The notes beneath the pieces were generated by a model. It ran no database searches and was not told the DNA's origin. It saw nothing but the letters and a program-made list of their open reading frames with translations. Below are positions 34,732 through 44,080 of a stretch of 46,521 nucleotides of DNA, one piece after another (within the stretch, counting starts at the first letter, position 1; every line of letters starts with the position of its first letter). The DNA is from Balneolales bacterium. Its GTDB lineage: Bacteria > Bacteroidota > Rhodothermia > Balneolales > Natronogracilivirgulaceae. Both the position numbers and the translations under genes were made by a program. Location: the NCBI GenBank assembly GCA_007120385.1, contig SKNT01000013.1, forward strand, positions 1-46,521. The letters run 5' to 3'.

Positions 34732-37700
34732 TTGATATTGAATCGTCCGCACCTCAATCTTAAACGCATCCGCTTACGGCCAACAGGCCAGATGCCGGTC
34801 AGCAGCAGCCCCGCAGAAATTTTCAGCGCAGAGGGCAACTTCCGACTGTCACGCCGTGACATGATCACAGCAATGGCCCTGATGGGATCCATCCCTGTGC
34901 TTCGCTCTATCGGCACAACCTGGCTGGGCAGCATCCGTCTGGAAAGATCCAAAGGGATGGCCACTTTCCATTTCAAGGGAAAGGCAAGGTGGACCATAGA
35001 TGTCAAACGATTCACCGGCAGGCCGAGGCTCGAAATCCATCGCAAGAACAAAGAAATTATCCTTGGACTTTATGGCGCATTTTATCCGGGAACACATATA
35101 CCTGCGGGGTTCACCTGCCGGTTGAAGCCGACGTTCAGCGGCTGGAAAATGACAATGATAACTGATACGGGAATCAATGCTGCCGTGTCATTTGAACAAT
35201 GGCTGCTCGGCCTGAGTCGATTATCCGGCCTGCTGCCAAAAAAAGTGGATGTCACCCAACCGGCGAACAAATTTCAGGTTAGCATCCCTGCCGGGTCCAT
35301 TCACTCTCTTACTGCCGGATGGATACATTCATTCGGAAACGGCATAAAACTTGCCATTGCTCTGGGAGGTTTCGGGTTCGTCTCAAACGGCATAACCATC
35401 AGACCGCCTCCTGATGATCTCCAATCCCTGTTCCTCCGGCCTCCTTCACGCCGCTCAGTCGTTTCTTTCAACAGTCCTGAGGCATACATCAGCGTCAAAA
35501 CAAAACCATCAAGAGACAGGCAAGGTTTCTCCATTGCAAATACCCGGTTTGACCATCTCACCGTAGAACTTGGTGAAAGCACGCGCAAAAACCAAAGAAC
35601 GGCAATCCTGGCCAAGGCAGACCTGATAGATGAGCCGGCGCTCATCCATCCCTCCCCGGTATTGAAAGATGCCTCAGGAGGTGCAATACGTTTTTCGGCC
35701 AGCAAGCTGACCTACGCTGCTGAATTTACTGCCAATGGAAGCCATGAGCTGGTATTGGCATCAGCTGCCGAACAGATTCACTGGACCTATTGCGGTGATG
35801 AGGGGATGATGCTTGGATGCAGCGGGTATGGCGATGACATGGAATTTGAGATCAGGAATGCCGAGCTGGTGCGAACCAGCTGCAAGGCCATGCTGCTGGG
35901 CACCATGCTGCCCCCGGCCGGCGCCAGGGTCATCACGCAGCCGGTGCTTTTGCCGGAACCCGTTCCCATTACCGTCAACTTTGACCATTCCCTGAAACAA
36001 GGACGAAAGAGGGCATCGGGCAACGAAATCCGGATATCATTGCCCGGAGATAAACCGCCCACATTACGGTTGAGCAATCCAACCGTTGAATTGATCCGTC
36101 CCGATGACCTGGTCGTGCAGCGGTTTGAATTTGTGAACATGGCCTTCCGTGGTGAAGGCGGTGACCGCGTCATCACAGCAACATCCGGAACTCCTTACAT
36201 GATCGTCTGGCATCAGCCTCAGAATATAGGAGAAGAAGCCTTCTACGAGCATGCACCCAACCTGGATTTGAGCAAGGCCGATGAGTCCGATCCCGACCTG
36301 TCGGATGATGTTGACAAAACCGTACCCTATCCCCCGCCTGTCAATGCGCGGTATGCCGGACCCAGCCGCGTGGTCTACAAGGTGCCTCCGGGCACAAACA
36401 TCCAGTACCGCCTTGAAGATCTGCTGGAAGCGTGCCGCACTTTTGAGATGAATGTTGCTCCCACGGCGCTCCCGCCCCCTGCAGAGCTCTCCGGGTTGCA
36501 TTTCACAGGAAATCTGGCACCCCCTGTAACGGTCACGGCCATTGATCAGATGAGGCAGACAAGCCGGTCCGCACAGCGCCTGCCGAATGAAACAAACTGG
36601 AACTTCATTGCCCGAATGGCTGAAAGCCCTGCGCTCAGGGGTGCCATCAGCGTGACGGAGGGCATCAAAACCATTCCCGCTCCCGGCGAACAGCGTGTAG
36701 ATGCCTCACAGCTCATTCGGGCGCAGCGGGATATCAGTCTCTCACGGCACTCCATGATCACTGCCGATGCCGTTCAGCCCATACATCAGATCGGCCAGAT
36801 TGCAACAATACTCCCACCGGTTCCCTCTCCTCCCGGACCCAATGAAACGGCAATCGAAGCTCCCTATCGTCTGATTGTTTCTCCCAACCGTTTGAACGGA
36901 TGGGCGCATCGCATGGACCCCGGTCAGTCGCAGAAAACAGGGCGCATCGAACTCTGGCACTCCCGGCTCGGAATGCGCCGGCCGGATGGTACTATCGATG
37001 AGAGGCAGCGTTGGGGCCGAACGCTCCGGGCCATCTGGTACACCGATCCACTTACGGATGACTTCAAAAGCAATTCACAAAGCGAGCTGGTGCACGAACA
37101 CAACCCGTTCCGGATGTCGCTTGACTGGTTCGACCGTCATAACCTGGTGCACCTGACCTCCAACTTCAGGCTCAACGATCCCGATGGGGGCAGCTACCTG
37201 CCGCGACCTGTTGACGTAAACCAATTCATGCTCAGCTCACTCGGGGCATGGATGAACGTGCGCGGTGCGTGGGATGTGCTCCCGTCAAATCTCACCGTAG
37301 AAGAGTGGCTGCACCGGGGCACGCTTGGCCGGGACCATTACGTCAAGGTGGTATATGCCGGCAATCTGTTCCCCTTCGGACACCGGGCATCACTGGTCAA
37401 GGTTACGGAACGCAAGTTTGAACCCATGCCGGGGCAGCCCTCCGTAAAAGTGGCCTACCTGAGGCAGCGCATGTTCATCATCGTCCGCGAACCCGTCATC
37501 GTCCAGGCATTGGGCAGCACCCCCGATGACCGGAAAATGCCATTCAAGAGCATCCGGATCACCACCCGGGCAACGCCCATACTTGACGATCCCGGCAACA
37601 GCGATTACGATGACAGAAAGCAGTCGTTGTTCTGGCCGCAGGTTAACGGCAAGGATTTTCATTTTAACATGACCTTGGAGGATGTCGAAGGCGGCCTGCA

Positions 37701-39834
37701 TGAAGTTACCATGCCCCTGGCGTTTGTGGGAAAGGAGATTCTGGACGCAGAAGCGGCCCAGTCGCCGACTCCCCTTCCTCAGCTGATCACCGATTTCAAT
37801 GAAGGTCAGGTCGAGGCCCGCCGCAAACGTCCGTTCGGCGGACAAATGGTCTCCTTTGCTCCGGCCACAACCCCCGGCGATACCGCCTTTGAAACGGCCA
37901 ATGTTGAATTCCACACCGTCCAGAAAACCGCCCACCCATTCTTTGCTCCTGTTTTGAACTCGGCTGATATTGAGGCGCCGGCTGTATCACAGCTTACAGG
38001 CAGCGACCAGTCGGGCATCCGGTACAGTGAGCGCTATCTCTCGAACGGATTCACTTCGGGAGCCGGCAGTTCCAATGCCGGCGAAATTTTCCTGGATCTG
38101 CTCTCTCCTCAGGACTTCAACGTGGAAGGCCAGGGCGACAAGGCCGGCGGATTGGTCCAGCCAAATATGAGCATAACCGCTTTCTCCCGTAAATCGGGAA
38201 CTGTGGGCGGCGACTCGGACACCTTTGCTGATGGAAATTTCGATCCGGAAAAATACTTTGGCGGCGGCGATGACGTGCCGCAGGATCTTAAGAGTGCCTT
38301 CTCCCCAAAACTGTTCGGAGTCATAGACCTCTGGAATATCCTGGAGTCGGCCGGCATCGACCTGCCCGGCAAGGCACCCCGGTTTGTCACCGAATCGCTT
38401 AATGTGATCGAGAAGCTGATCAATGAAACCGGAAGGCTCCATCAGCTTACACAAACGCTTCCTCCCGGTTCCATTGCCGCACTGAACGACCTTCAAAACG
38501 CGGCAGATCAGCTGCTGGCCACTTTTCAATCTGCGGTCAGCAATCCCGGAACGTTCTCGGCAGCCACGTTGCAGAATCAGCTTCAGGCAGCCGTGACTGC
38601 ACTGGGCAATGCGGAGACGCAGCTAGCCGGTACTACAGCACTAAGCGAAAGTCTGCGCCGTGAGGCATTGTACACGGTTGCCTCGGTGAGTCAACTCATC
38701 GACGCCCCCGCAAAGATCACATCCATCCTGGAAGAATTTCAAAATTTCATACAGGCCATTGAGATGGCCCGGGAGATGCGGGTCCGCCTGGAGTGGAAAC
38801 CCGACATCAGGCAGTGGCCTCAATCCAACCCGGTCTTCATTCCATCCATTGAAGGTGTTGGCGACGGCTCTTTTGTGCTGGCCGTGGAATTGAACGCCAA
38901 CCAGGGAAGCAGCAATGGCTCGGGCGGACAGTCCTTCGAAGTGCTCTGCTGCCTTGACAACTTCACCATCAACCTGATCGGCGAAAAGACGTTTGTCAAG
39001 GTCTTTTTCAACAAGATGGCCTTTTCGGTCCGGACCGGGAAAAAGCCGGCCATCGACATCGATTTTCGCGGACTCGAATTTGCCGGTCCGCTGGCCTTTG
39101 TGGAGCGGTTGCGCGCCCTGATTCCGCTCGACGGTTTCAGCGATCCCCCGTATGTGAATGTGGATACCGGCGGTATTGAAGCCGGGTTCACTTTTGAGAT
39201 TCCAACCGTTGGATTGGGCATCATCACCCTCCAGAACGTGGTGCTTGGTGCAAAGACCAACATTCCGTTCATCGGTGATCCACTGAGCATCGGCTTCCAC
39301 TTCAATACCCGGGAAACCCCCTGCACTATAACGGTTTATGGAATCGGAGGAGGCGCCTTTGTCGGCGTGGCTGTCAACATGCGCGGCCTGCAGATTGTGG
39401 AAGCAGCCATTGAGTTCGGCGGGTCGGTCGCGTTCAACGTAGCAGTTGCCAGCGGCAGCGTCCACATCATGGCCGGCATCTATTTCAAGATGGAAAAACT
39501 TGGGGATGTCGTTGAGATCACATTAACCGGCTATCTGCGCATCGGCGGCAAGGTAACGGTCATTGCGCTCATCGGCATCTCAATAGAGCTGCGGATGGAG
39601 CTCTCGTACATCGCCACAGGCCTTTTCGGCAAGGTGAGGGGAAAGGCGTCCCTGGAGGTGAAGGTAAAGGTAGTCTTTTTCTCCATCGGGGTAACCATAA
39701 CCGTTGAGCGGCAGTTTGCCGCCACGAACAATGACCCGACGTATCTCGACGCCATGGGACATTCATACTACGATCCCGTCCTCCTTGTGGATGTGGATCC
39801 ATGGGAACAGTACTGCACCGCCTATGCGGAATAA
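34732..39834 (+). CDS. Giant protein 1 (1700 codons), Tat-like leader, uncharacterised family
   Basis: A very large protein without a named family known to me. Near the N-terminus a twin-arginine motif, LSRRDMITAMALMGSIPVL (Arg41, Arg42), suggests Tat export, although the hydrophobic core is short. Conserved-looking blocks are YRLIVSPNRLNGWAHR (about 714-729), GRIELWHSRLGMRR, and HYVKVVYAGNLFPFGHRASL (about 869-888) with VTERKF. A helical segment (about 1225-1355, e.g. AALNDLQNAADQLLATF) separates this from a C-terminal domain (about 1480-1690). That domain has long regular beta strands such as LSIGFHFNTRETPCTITVYG and KASLEVKVKVVFFSIGVTIT, ending ...WEQYCTAYAE. From memory these blocks occur in large uncharacterised proteins of Actinobacteria and others. 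Start is TTG at 34732; TTG 34738 is better spaced from AAGG at 34727, and ATG 34792 is another option. Confidence 0.75.
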   Translation: MILNRPHLNLKRIRLRPTGQMPVSSSPAEIFSAEGNFRLSRRDMITAMALMGSIPVLRSIGTTWLGSIRLERSKGMATFHFKGKARWTIDVKRFTGRPRLEIHRKNKEIILGLYGAFYPGTHIPAGFTCRLKPTFSGWKMTMITDTGINAAVSFEQWLLGLSRLSGLLPKKVDVTQPANKFQVSIPAGSIHSLTAGWIHSFGNGIKLAIALGGFGFVSNGITIRPPPDDLQSLFLRPPSRRSVVSFNSPEAYISVKTKPSRDRQGFSIANTRFDHLTVELGESTRKNQRTAILAKADLIDEPALIHPSPVLKDASGGAIRFSASKLTYAAEFTANGSHELVLASAAEQIHWTYCGDEGMMLGCSGYGDDMEFEIRNAELVRTSCKAMLLGTMLPPAGARVITQPVLLPEPVPITVNFDHSLKQGRKRASGNEIRISLPGDKPPTLRLSNPTVELIRPDDLVVQRFEFVNMAFRGEGGDRVITATSGTPYMIVWHQPQNIGEEAFYEHAPNLDLSKADESDPDLSDDVDKTVPYPPPVNARYAGPSRVVYKVPPGTNIQYRLEDLLEACRTFEMNVAPTALPPPAELSGLHFTGNLAPPVTVTAIDQMRQTSRSAQRLPNETNWNFIARMAESPALRGAISVTEGIKTIPAPGEQRVDASQLIRAQRDISLSRHSMITADAVQPIHQIGQIATILPPVPSPPGPNETAIEAPYRLIVSPNRLNGWAHRMDPGQSQKTGRIELWHSRLGMRRPDGTIDERQRWGRTLRAIWYTDPLTDDFKSNSQSELVHEHNPFRMSLDWFDRHNLVHLTSNFRLNDPDGGSYLPRPVDVNQFMLSSLGAWMNVRGAWDVLPSNLTVEEWLHRGTLGRDHYVKVVYAGNLFPFGHRASLVKVTERKFEPMPGQPSVKVAYLRQRMFIIVREPVIVQALGSTPDDRKMPFKSIRITTRATPILDDPGNSDYDDRKQSLFWPQVNGKDFHFNMTLEDVEGGLHEVTMPLAFVGKEILDAEAAQSPTPLPQLITDFNEGQVEARRKRPFGGQMVSFAPATTPGDTAFETANVEFHTVQKTAHPFFAPVLNSADIEAPAVSQLTGSDQSGIRYSERYLSNGFTSGAGSSNAGEIFLDLLSPQDFNVEGQGDKAGGLVQPNMSITAFSRKSGTVGGDSDTFADGNFDPEKYFGGGDDVPQDLKSAFSPKLFGVIDLWNILESAGIDLPGKAPRFVTESLNVIEKLINETGRLHQLTQTLPPGSIAALNDLQNAADQLLATFQSAVSNPGTFSAATLQNQLQAAVTALGNAETQLAGTTALSESLRREALYTVASVSQLIDAPAKITSILEEFQNFIQAIEMAREMRVRLEWKPDIRQWPQSNPVFIPSIEGVGDGSFVLAVELNANQGSSNGSGGQSFEVLCCLDNFTINLIGEKTFVKVFFNKMAFSVRTGKKPAIDIDFRGLEFAGPLAFVERLRALIPLDGFSDPPYVNVDTGGIEAGFTFEIPTVGLGIITLQNVVLGAKTNIPFIGDPLSIGFHFNTRETPCTITVYGIGGGAFVGVAVNMRGLQIVEAAIEFGGSVAFNVAVASGSVHIMAGIYFKMEKLGDVVEITLTGYLRIGGKVTVIALIGISIELRMELSYIATGLFGKVRGKASLEVKVKVVFFSIGVTITVERQFAATNNDPTYLDAMGHSYYDPVLLVDVDPWEQYCTAYAE

Positions 39835-39855
39835 AACCAATCGGGAGTTCAACAT

Positions 39856-42800
39856 TTGCCATCACAAGAATTCATACTGACTGCCCTGCCCAAAACCCCG
39901 GAAAACTGGACAGCCGGGAACGGGCTTTACGTTTCAGGCCATTTTGCCCCGAGACTGAGCAACGGCACTCAACTGGGTCAGTTCACCGGATTCACCGCCG
40001 GCGGCATGTCCTGGCCTGAGACGGTATCCGGTCTGACTTTTTCCGTCAACCTGAATGGCACCGACCATCCGGCCGAAGTGGTCTCCGAGCCCGATCCAAC
40101 TCTCTGGAACCATCTTTTCAGCGACGCCACCCCGGTTCAATCCCACGAACTTCCCGACCGCAAGGATTTACGGATCCGGTCTTTCCCGATCCTCAATCTC
40201 TATGATCAGCTAAAAGAACTGTATGAGTTCACGGCAGAAGAATCTCCCGAAGAGTTCATCCCCGTCCGTCATCGCCACCATCCCAGAAGGGTATTCGATA
40301 CCCGCTCATCCATTCTCCTCGACAACCTGGTCAACAGCGCCGGCATTCTGGCCGATGATGTGACCTACAGGCGGCTGGATGGTATCGTGACCGGGTTCAT
40401 GTCCGGACCGACGCCCTACATTACCCCGGAGAATATAAATCAGATTGCACAAGCAGCATCGGTCAGCCCGCTGGCCGTGCAGTTCCATATGCTTCAGCGC
40501 TTCTACAACCGTCCGCGCCTGCAGATTTCACCTCCGCCCAAGCTGCCTGAAATTGATTTCCACACCATGCTGGGCATCCTCGAAGATTACCCGGTTCTGC
40601 TGCGAAAACTCGGCGTTGTGGTGGATCTCAGGATTACCCCCGGCGATCTCCCATCCGACGGTTTTGTCTCCGTAACTATCGATGGCGATATCGGTGGTCC
40701 CGTCACATCGATGCGAACCCGGTACGAGTACGACGCTGCTGGCTCCCTGTTTGTGTGCAGAGGGGGCGACGGTAACGCGGCGGATGTGCGCAGCGGACGG
40801 CTTCGCCTTGACAACCCCGACCGGTACCGTTTGATCCAGGTCGATGCCGACAGCATGACAATGAAGGCCATCAACCTTGTCGGGAACCTCTGGCTGCGAA
40901 ACAACCAGCACGTGGGCAGCAACTACGCTTCCCCGCAATCCGAGAGCCTTCCAGCCCTAAAAACGGCCGGACTTGCAGTCGTCAAACCCATGAACGTGCA
41001 GGTGATTCACCAGGGCTTTTTAACGGCACATACCCTGAACGTGCTGTACATGGCAAACGAGCCGCCGGAGGCCTACCAGCACCTGAGGTTCGAAGACGTG
41101 CTGCAGGGGTATATTGTGGATATATATGACGAAGAGCGGCAATCCTGGTATTCGCTCTGCCGGCGGAGAGGAAGGTACCGGATCGGGGCACCTCCGGCCG
41201 ACCTGATGGAGGACGATGAGGGATTTGTGGCCGATTCGGTGATCACCAAAAATGCCGACGGACTGGAAGATGACCTCTATGTCCATGATGCAGTATTTCA
41301 GTGGGATGGATGGAGTCTTGTGGCTGAAAAACCGGGCAACACCATCATCCCGGATGAGGTGGCGGATGACGCGGAACCGGGTTCACTTTCTCACGGCTAT
41401 GAACGATCGGGCAGAGTAAAGCAGACTCCACCGGTTGATTTTCCCCTGGAGGCTCATTTCATTCCCCAGCCAGGATCCCTGCCAAAATTGCGGTACGGGC
41501 GACGCTATCGCATCCGGGCGCGTGCCGTTGACATTGCCGGGAATGCCATCCCGCTGAGACCAGCATCCGGGGACATGGCGCATGCTTCCAACCCGGTGCG
41601 TTTCGGCCGTTTTGAGCCGGTTCTCCCCCCTGCCATTTTGTTGCGGACCCGGCTCACGGAGGGTGAATCTGCCGAGCGGATGGTTATTCGCAGTAATTAT
41701 GATATGACCGCACAGGAGTATGGCAGCAATCCGGATGTGCAGCAGGCCATTTCTGCTTATGGACACGCCTATCTTCCAAACAATCAGCGCCACTTTGCAC
41801 CGGCAAAGACGGCCCAGATCACCGCAGAGATGCACGGGGAGTTTGACGAAGCGATCGGCAAGGGGCAGAATATCCAATCCTGGTTCCATATTGCCGTTAA
41901 AGAGCGGGGTACGTTCCTTGACCCCATGATCGTGGATACGAGTACCGGCCAGGTCACCATCCCTGCCGAGGGGATGGAATTGATTACCCCGTCAAATCTT
42001 CCGCCTGACATCGAACCCGTACAAAGCCTCGAAGACCTGAATCCGGGTGATTCCCTGGCCACGGGACAATATGTGCTTCACAACACCGATCAGGTGCGCC
42101 TGCCCTACCTGCCCGATCCGCTGGCAGGAACAGCCGCATTCCGCGGCTTGCCGGGCGCAGAAGATGACTCGGTTCTCGTCTCCTTCAACCTTGATTTTCC
42201 AGATGCGGAACCATTCCGTGTCGTGATCCTGGAAGGCGATGGCCCACCGCAATTCCAGGCCAATGATCCGGAGTACGGTCCGCGTGTACTCCGCGTCTAC
42301 TTGAAAAAAGCCGAAATTGTAAAGGTTCGTCTGAGTGCGTCATTGAGGGAAGAAGACCTGCAGAAAATGGGGATATGGCACTGGCTGAGCGAGAAAGGCA
42401 TCGGCAGCGGAAAACTGTCGCAGCTCCGGAGCCTGATACTCCGCGGCCGCCACTGGATGTTCACACCATCCAGAGAGCTGGTGCTGGTCCATGCCGTGCA
42501 GCAGCCGCTCGAAGTGGCGGCGTTCAACACCCTTGCTGCGTCAAAACTGCAGATCGGCGACACCTTTGCCCGGCTTTCAGGCAGTTTCAAATTCCACTGC
42601 AAGAGTACCGGACGGCTCGATTTCCTGGCGGTATGGGATGAACCATTCGATGATCCAACAAGACCGCTGCCTCAGGATGGTATCGAAGGAAGGGAAGCCA
42701 TCCACAAGGAAGGGCGGGTTCTGGAAATGCCGATCGAGCCTTTCTACCAGGACATTGACACGCTCAGCTTCCCTGTAAACGTGAACAGCATCCCTGGCTA

Positions 42801-44079
42801 TCCGTATCCCAAACAGGCTCAGGCAGAATTCTACGAACATGACTTCGGGGACACCAAACACCGGCGCGTGCAGTACCTGCTCAATGCCACTACCCGGTTC
42901 AGAGACTATTTCCCACCTGAAATTTACGAAAAATCCGACCAGATCAGCCGGAATGGTCCGCACAGGGAAATCAGCGTGCCGAACTCAGCGCGTCCGGATG
43001 CGCCCAGGGTGCTTTACGTAATTCCAACATTCGGATGGGAGCGCGAGCATGTGGCCGGCGGAAATGTAAGCCGTCGCTGCGGTGGCGGGCTGCGTGTCTA
43101 CCTTGACAGGCCCTGGTACTCCTCCGGTGAGGGGGAACTGCTCGGGGTGGTAATGGCCGGTTCGGCGCCGTCTCCAGGCATGGGACTTGCCGCGCCGGCA
43201 ACGCCCGCCCTGCCACAGCTCGGCCCGCTTCAGTTTGCCGCTCAGGGTTTCACTCCCGACAACCCGCTCCGCCTGCTTACCACCCAGTGCGGTGTGGATC
43301 CCATCTGGAAAAGTGAGGAAACACCTTCGAACCTCAACATATCCCATTTTCCGGATGCGGGACGGACGCAGGACGGATTGACTTTTGAGGAGGTGGAAGG
43401 ACTGTATGCCTCTGTGGCTGGACATGAGGTCCATTTTGATGAGGAGCGTGGTCTCTGGTACAGCGACATCGTGGTGGATTTGGGCCAGAGCTACTATCCG
43501 TTCATTCGGCTGGCTCTGGCAAGATACCAGCCCGAGTCCATTGCCAACGCCCACTTATCCCGCATTGTGCTGGCTGACTTCATACAACCCGCTCCTGACA
43601 GAACCGCCGCCGTCATGCGTCCGACGGCATCCGAGATCCGGGTGATGGTCTCGGGTGGATTCGGCCTGAACAAGATATCAACGGGTTTCGGCCTCAATCC
43701 GATCGGACAGCAAGGTCAGGATCCGATTCGATTAACCCACCGGGTAGTGGCAACCCTGGAACAGCGTAATCTGGGTTCCCTCGATGCCTGGCTTCCGTCT
43801 GCCGATCAGTTTACGGAAGTAGAGCTTCCTCCGGTACAGCAATACGGTGCCCGGATGTTGTGGATGACCACCTTTTCACTTGATCCTCCCGACAAGGACG
43901 ACACCATTATTGCCGCACCGGTAACCGAGAAAGAGTACCGGGTAGTGGTCAAGGAGTACGAAATGCTGCCGGCGGATCAGGCCCCACAACTTGACACAAC
44001 CACAACCATCAGCCCAAACATTGGCAGGCGGATTGTATATGCGGATGCCATGGAAGTTCCGCCCGCCCGGCAACTTTGA
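39856..44079 (+). CDS. Giant protein 2 (1407 codons), uncharacterised partner of giant protein 1
   Basis: A 1407-residue protein with no signal peptide or membrane segment that I can see. The N-terminal block FILTALPKTPE...GLYVSGHFAPRLS with a following SWPETVSGLTFSVNL is a pattern I recall from large uncharacterised proteins in actinobacteria (LTALP...VSPRLS...WP..L..L.FSV). Other notable blocks are RYRIRARAVDIAGNAIPL (about 549-566), ERMVIRSNYDMTAQEYG (about 607-623) and HFAPAKTAQITAEMHGEFDE (about 646-665). The TTG start is supported by GGGAG (39843-39847) 8 nt upstream. It follows giant gene 1 by 21 nt and is followed 1 nt after its stop codon by the outer-membrane gene, so the three are coupled. 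The N-terminal SQEFILTALP start argues against a missed upstream leader. Confidence 0.75.
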   Translation: MPSQEFILTALPKTPENWTAGNGLYVSGHFAPRLSNGTQLGQFTGFTAGGMSWPETVSGLTFSVNLNGTDHPAEVVSEPDPTLWNHLFSDATPVQSHELPDRKDLRIRSFPILNLYDQLKELYEFTAEESPEEFIPVRHRHHPRRVFDTRSSILLDNLVNSAGILADDVTYRRLDGIVTGFMSGPTPYITPENINQIAQAASVSPLAVQFHMLQRFYNRPRLQISPPPKLPEIDFHTMLGILEDYPVLLRKLGVVVDLRITPGDLPSDGFVSVTIDGDIGGPVTSMRTRYEYDAAGSLFVCRGGDGNAADVRSGRLRLDNPDRYRLIQVDADSMTMKAINLVGNLWLRNNQHVGSNYASPQSESLPALKTAGLAVVKPMNVQVIHQGFLTAHTLNVLYMANEPPEAYQHLRFEDVLQGYIVDIYDEERQSWYSLCRRRGRYRIGAPPADLMEDDEGFVADSVITKNADGLEDDLYVHDAVFQWDGWSLVAEKPGNTIIPDEVADDAEPGSLSHGYERSGRVKQTPPVDFPLEAHFIPQPGSLPKLRYGRRYRIRARAVDIAGNAIPLRPASGDMAHASNPVRFGRFEPVLPPAILLRTRLTEGESAERMVIRSNYDMTAQEYGSNPDVQQAISAYGHAYLPNNQRHFAPAKTAQITAEMHGEFDEAIGKGQNIQSWFHIAVKERGTFLDPMIVDTSTGQVTIPAEGMELITPSNLPPDIEPVQSLEDLNPGDSLATGQYVLHNTDQVRLPYLPDPLAGTAAFRGLPGAEDDSVLVSFNLDFPDAEPFRVVILEGDGPPQFQANDPEYGPRVLRVYLKKAEIVKVRLSASLREEDLQKMGIWHWLSEKGIGSGKLSQLRSLILRGRHWMFTPSRELVLVHAVQQPLEVAAFNTLAASKLQIGDTFARLSGSFKFHCKSTGRLDFLAVWDEPFDDPTRPLPQDGIEGREAIHKEGRVLEMPIEPFYQDIDTLSFPVNVNSIPGYPYPKQAQAEFYEHDFGDTKHRRVQYLLNATTRFRDYFPPEIYEKSDQISRNGPHREISVPNSARPDAPRVLYVIPTFGWEREHVAGGNVSRRCGGGLRVYLDRPWYSSGEGELLGVVMAGSAPSPGMGLAAPATPALPQLGPLQFAAQGFTPDNPLRLLTTQCGVDPIWKSEETPSNLNISHFPDAGRTQDGLTFEEVEGLYASVAGHEVHFDEERGLWYSDIVVDLGQSYYPFIRLALARYQPESIANAHLSRIVLADFIQPAPDRTAAVMRPTASEIRVMVSGGFGLNKISTGFGLNPIGQQGQDPIRLTHRVVATLEQRNLGSLDAWLPSADQFTEVELPPVQQYGARMLWMTTFSLDPPDKDDTIIAAPVTEKEYRVVVKEYEMLPADQAPQLDTTTTISPNIGRRIVYADAMEVPPARQL

Positions 44080-44080
44080 G

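Noticed and set aside
34732-44079. Reading the giants as phage tail or polymorphic-toxin proteins
   Set aside because: No baseplate, tape-measure, RHS/YD repeats or toxin domain motifs are visible, and the neighbours are envelope proteins.
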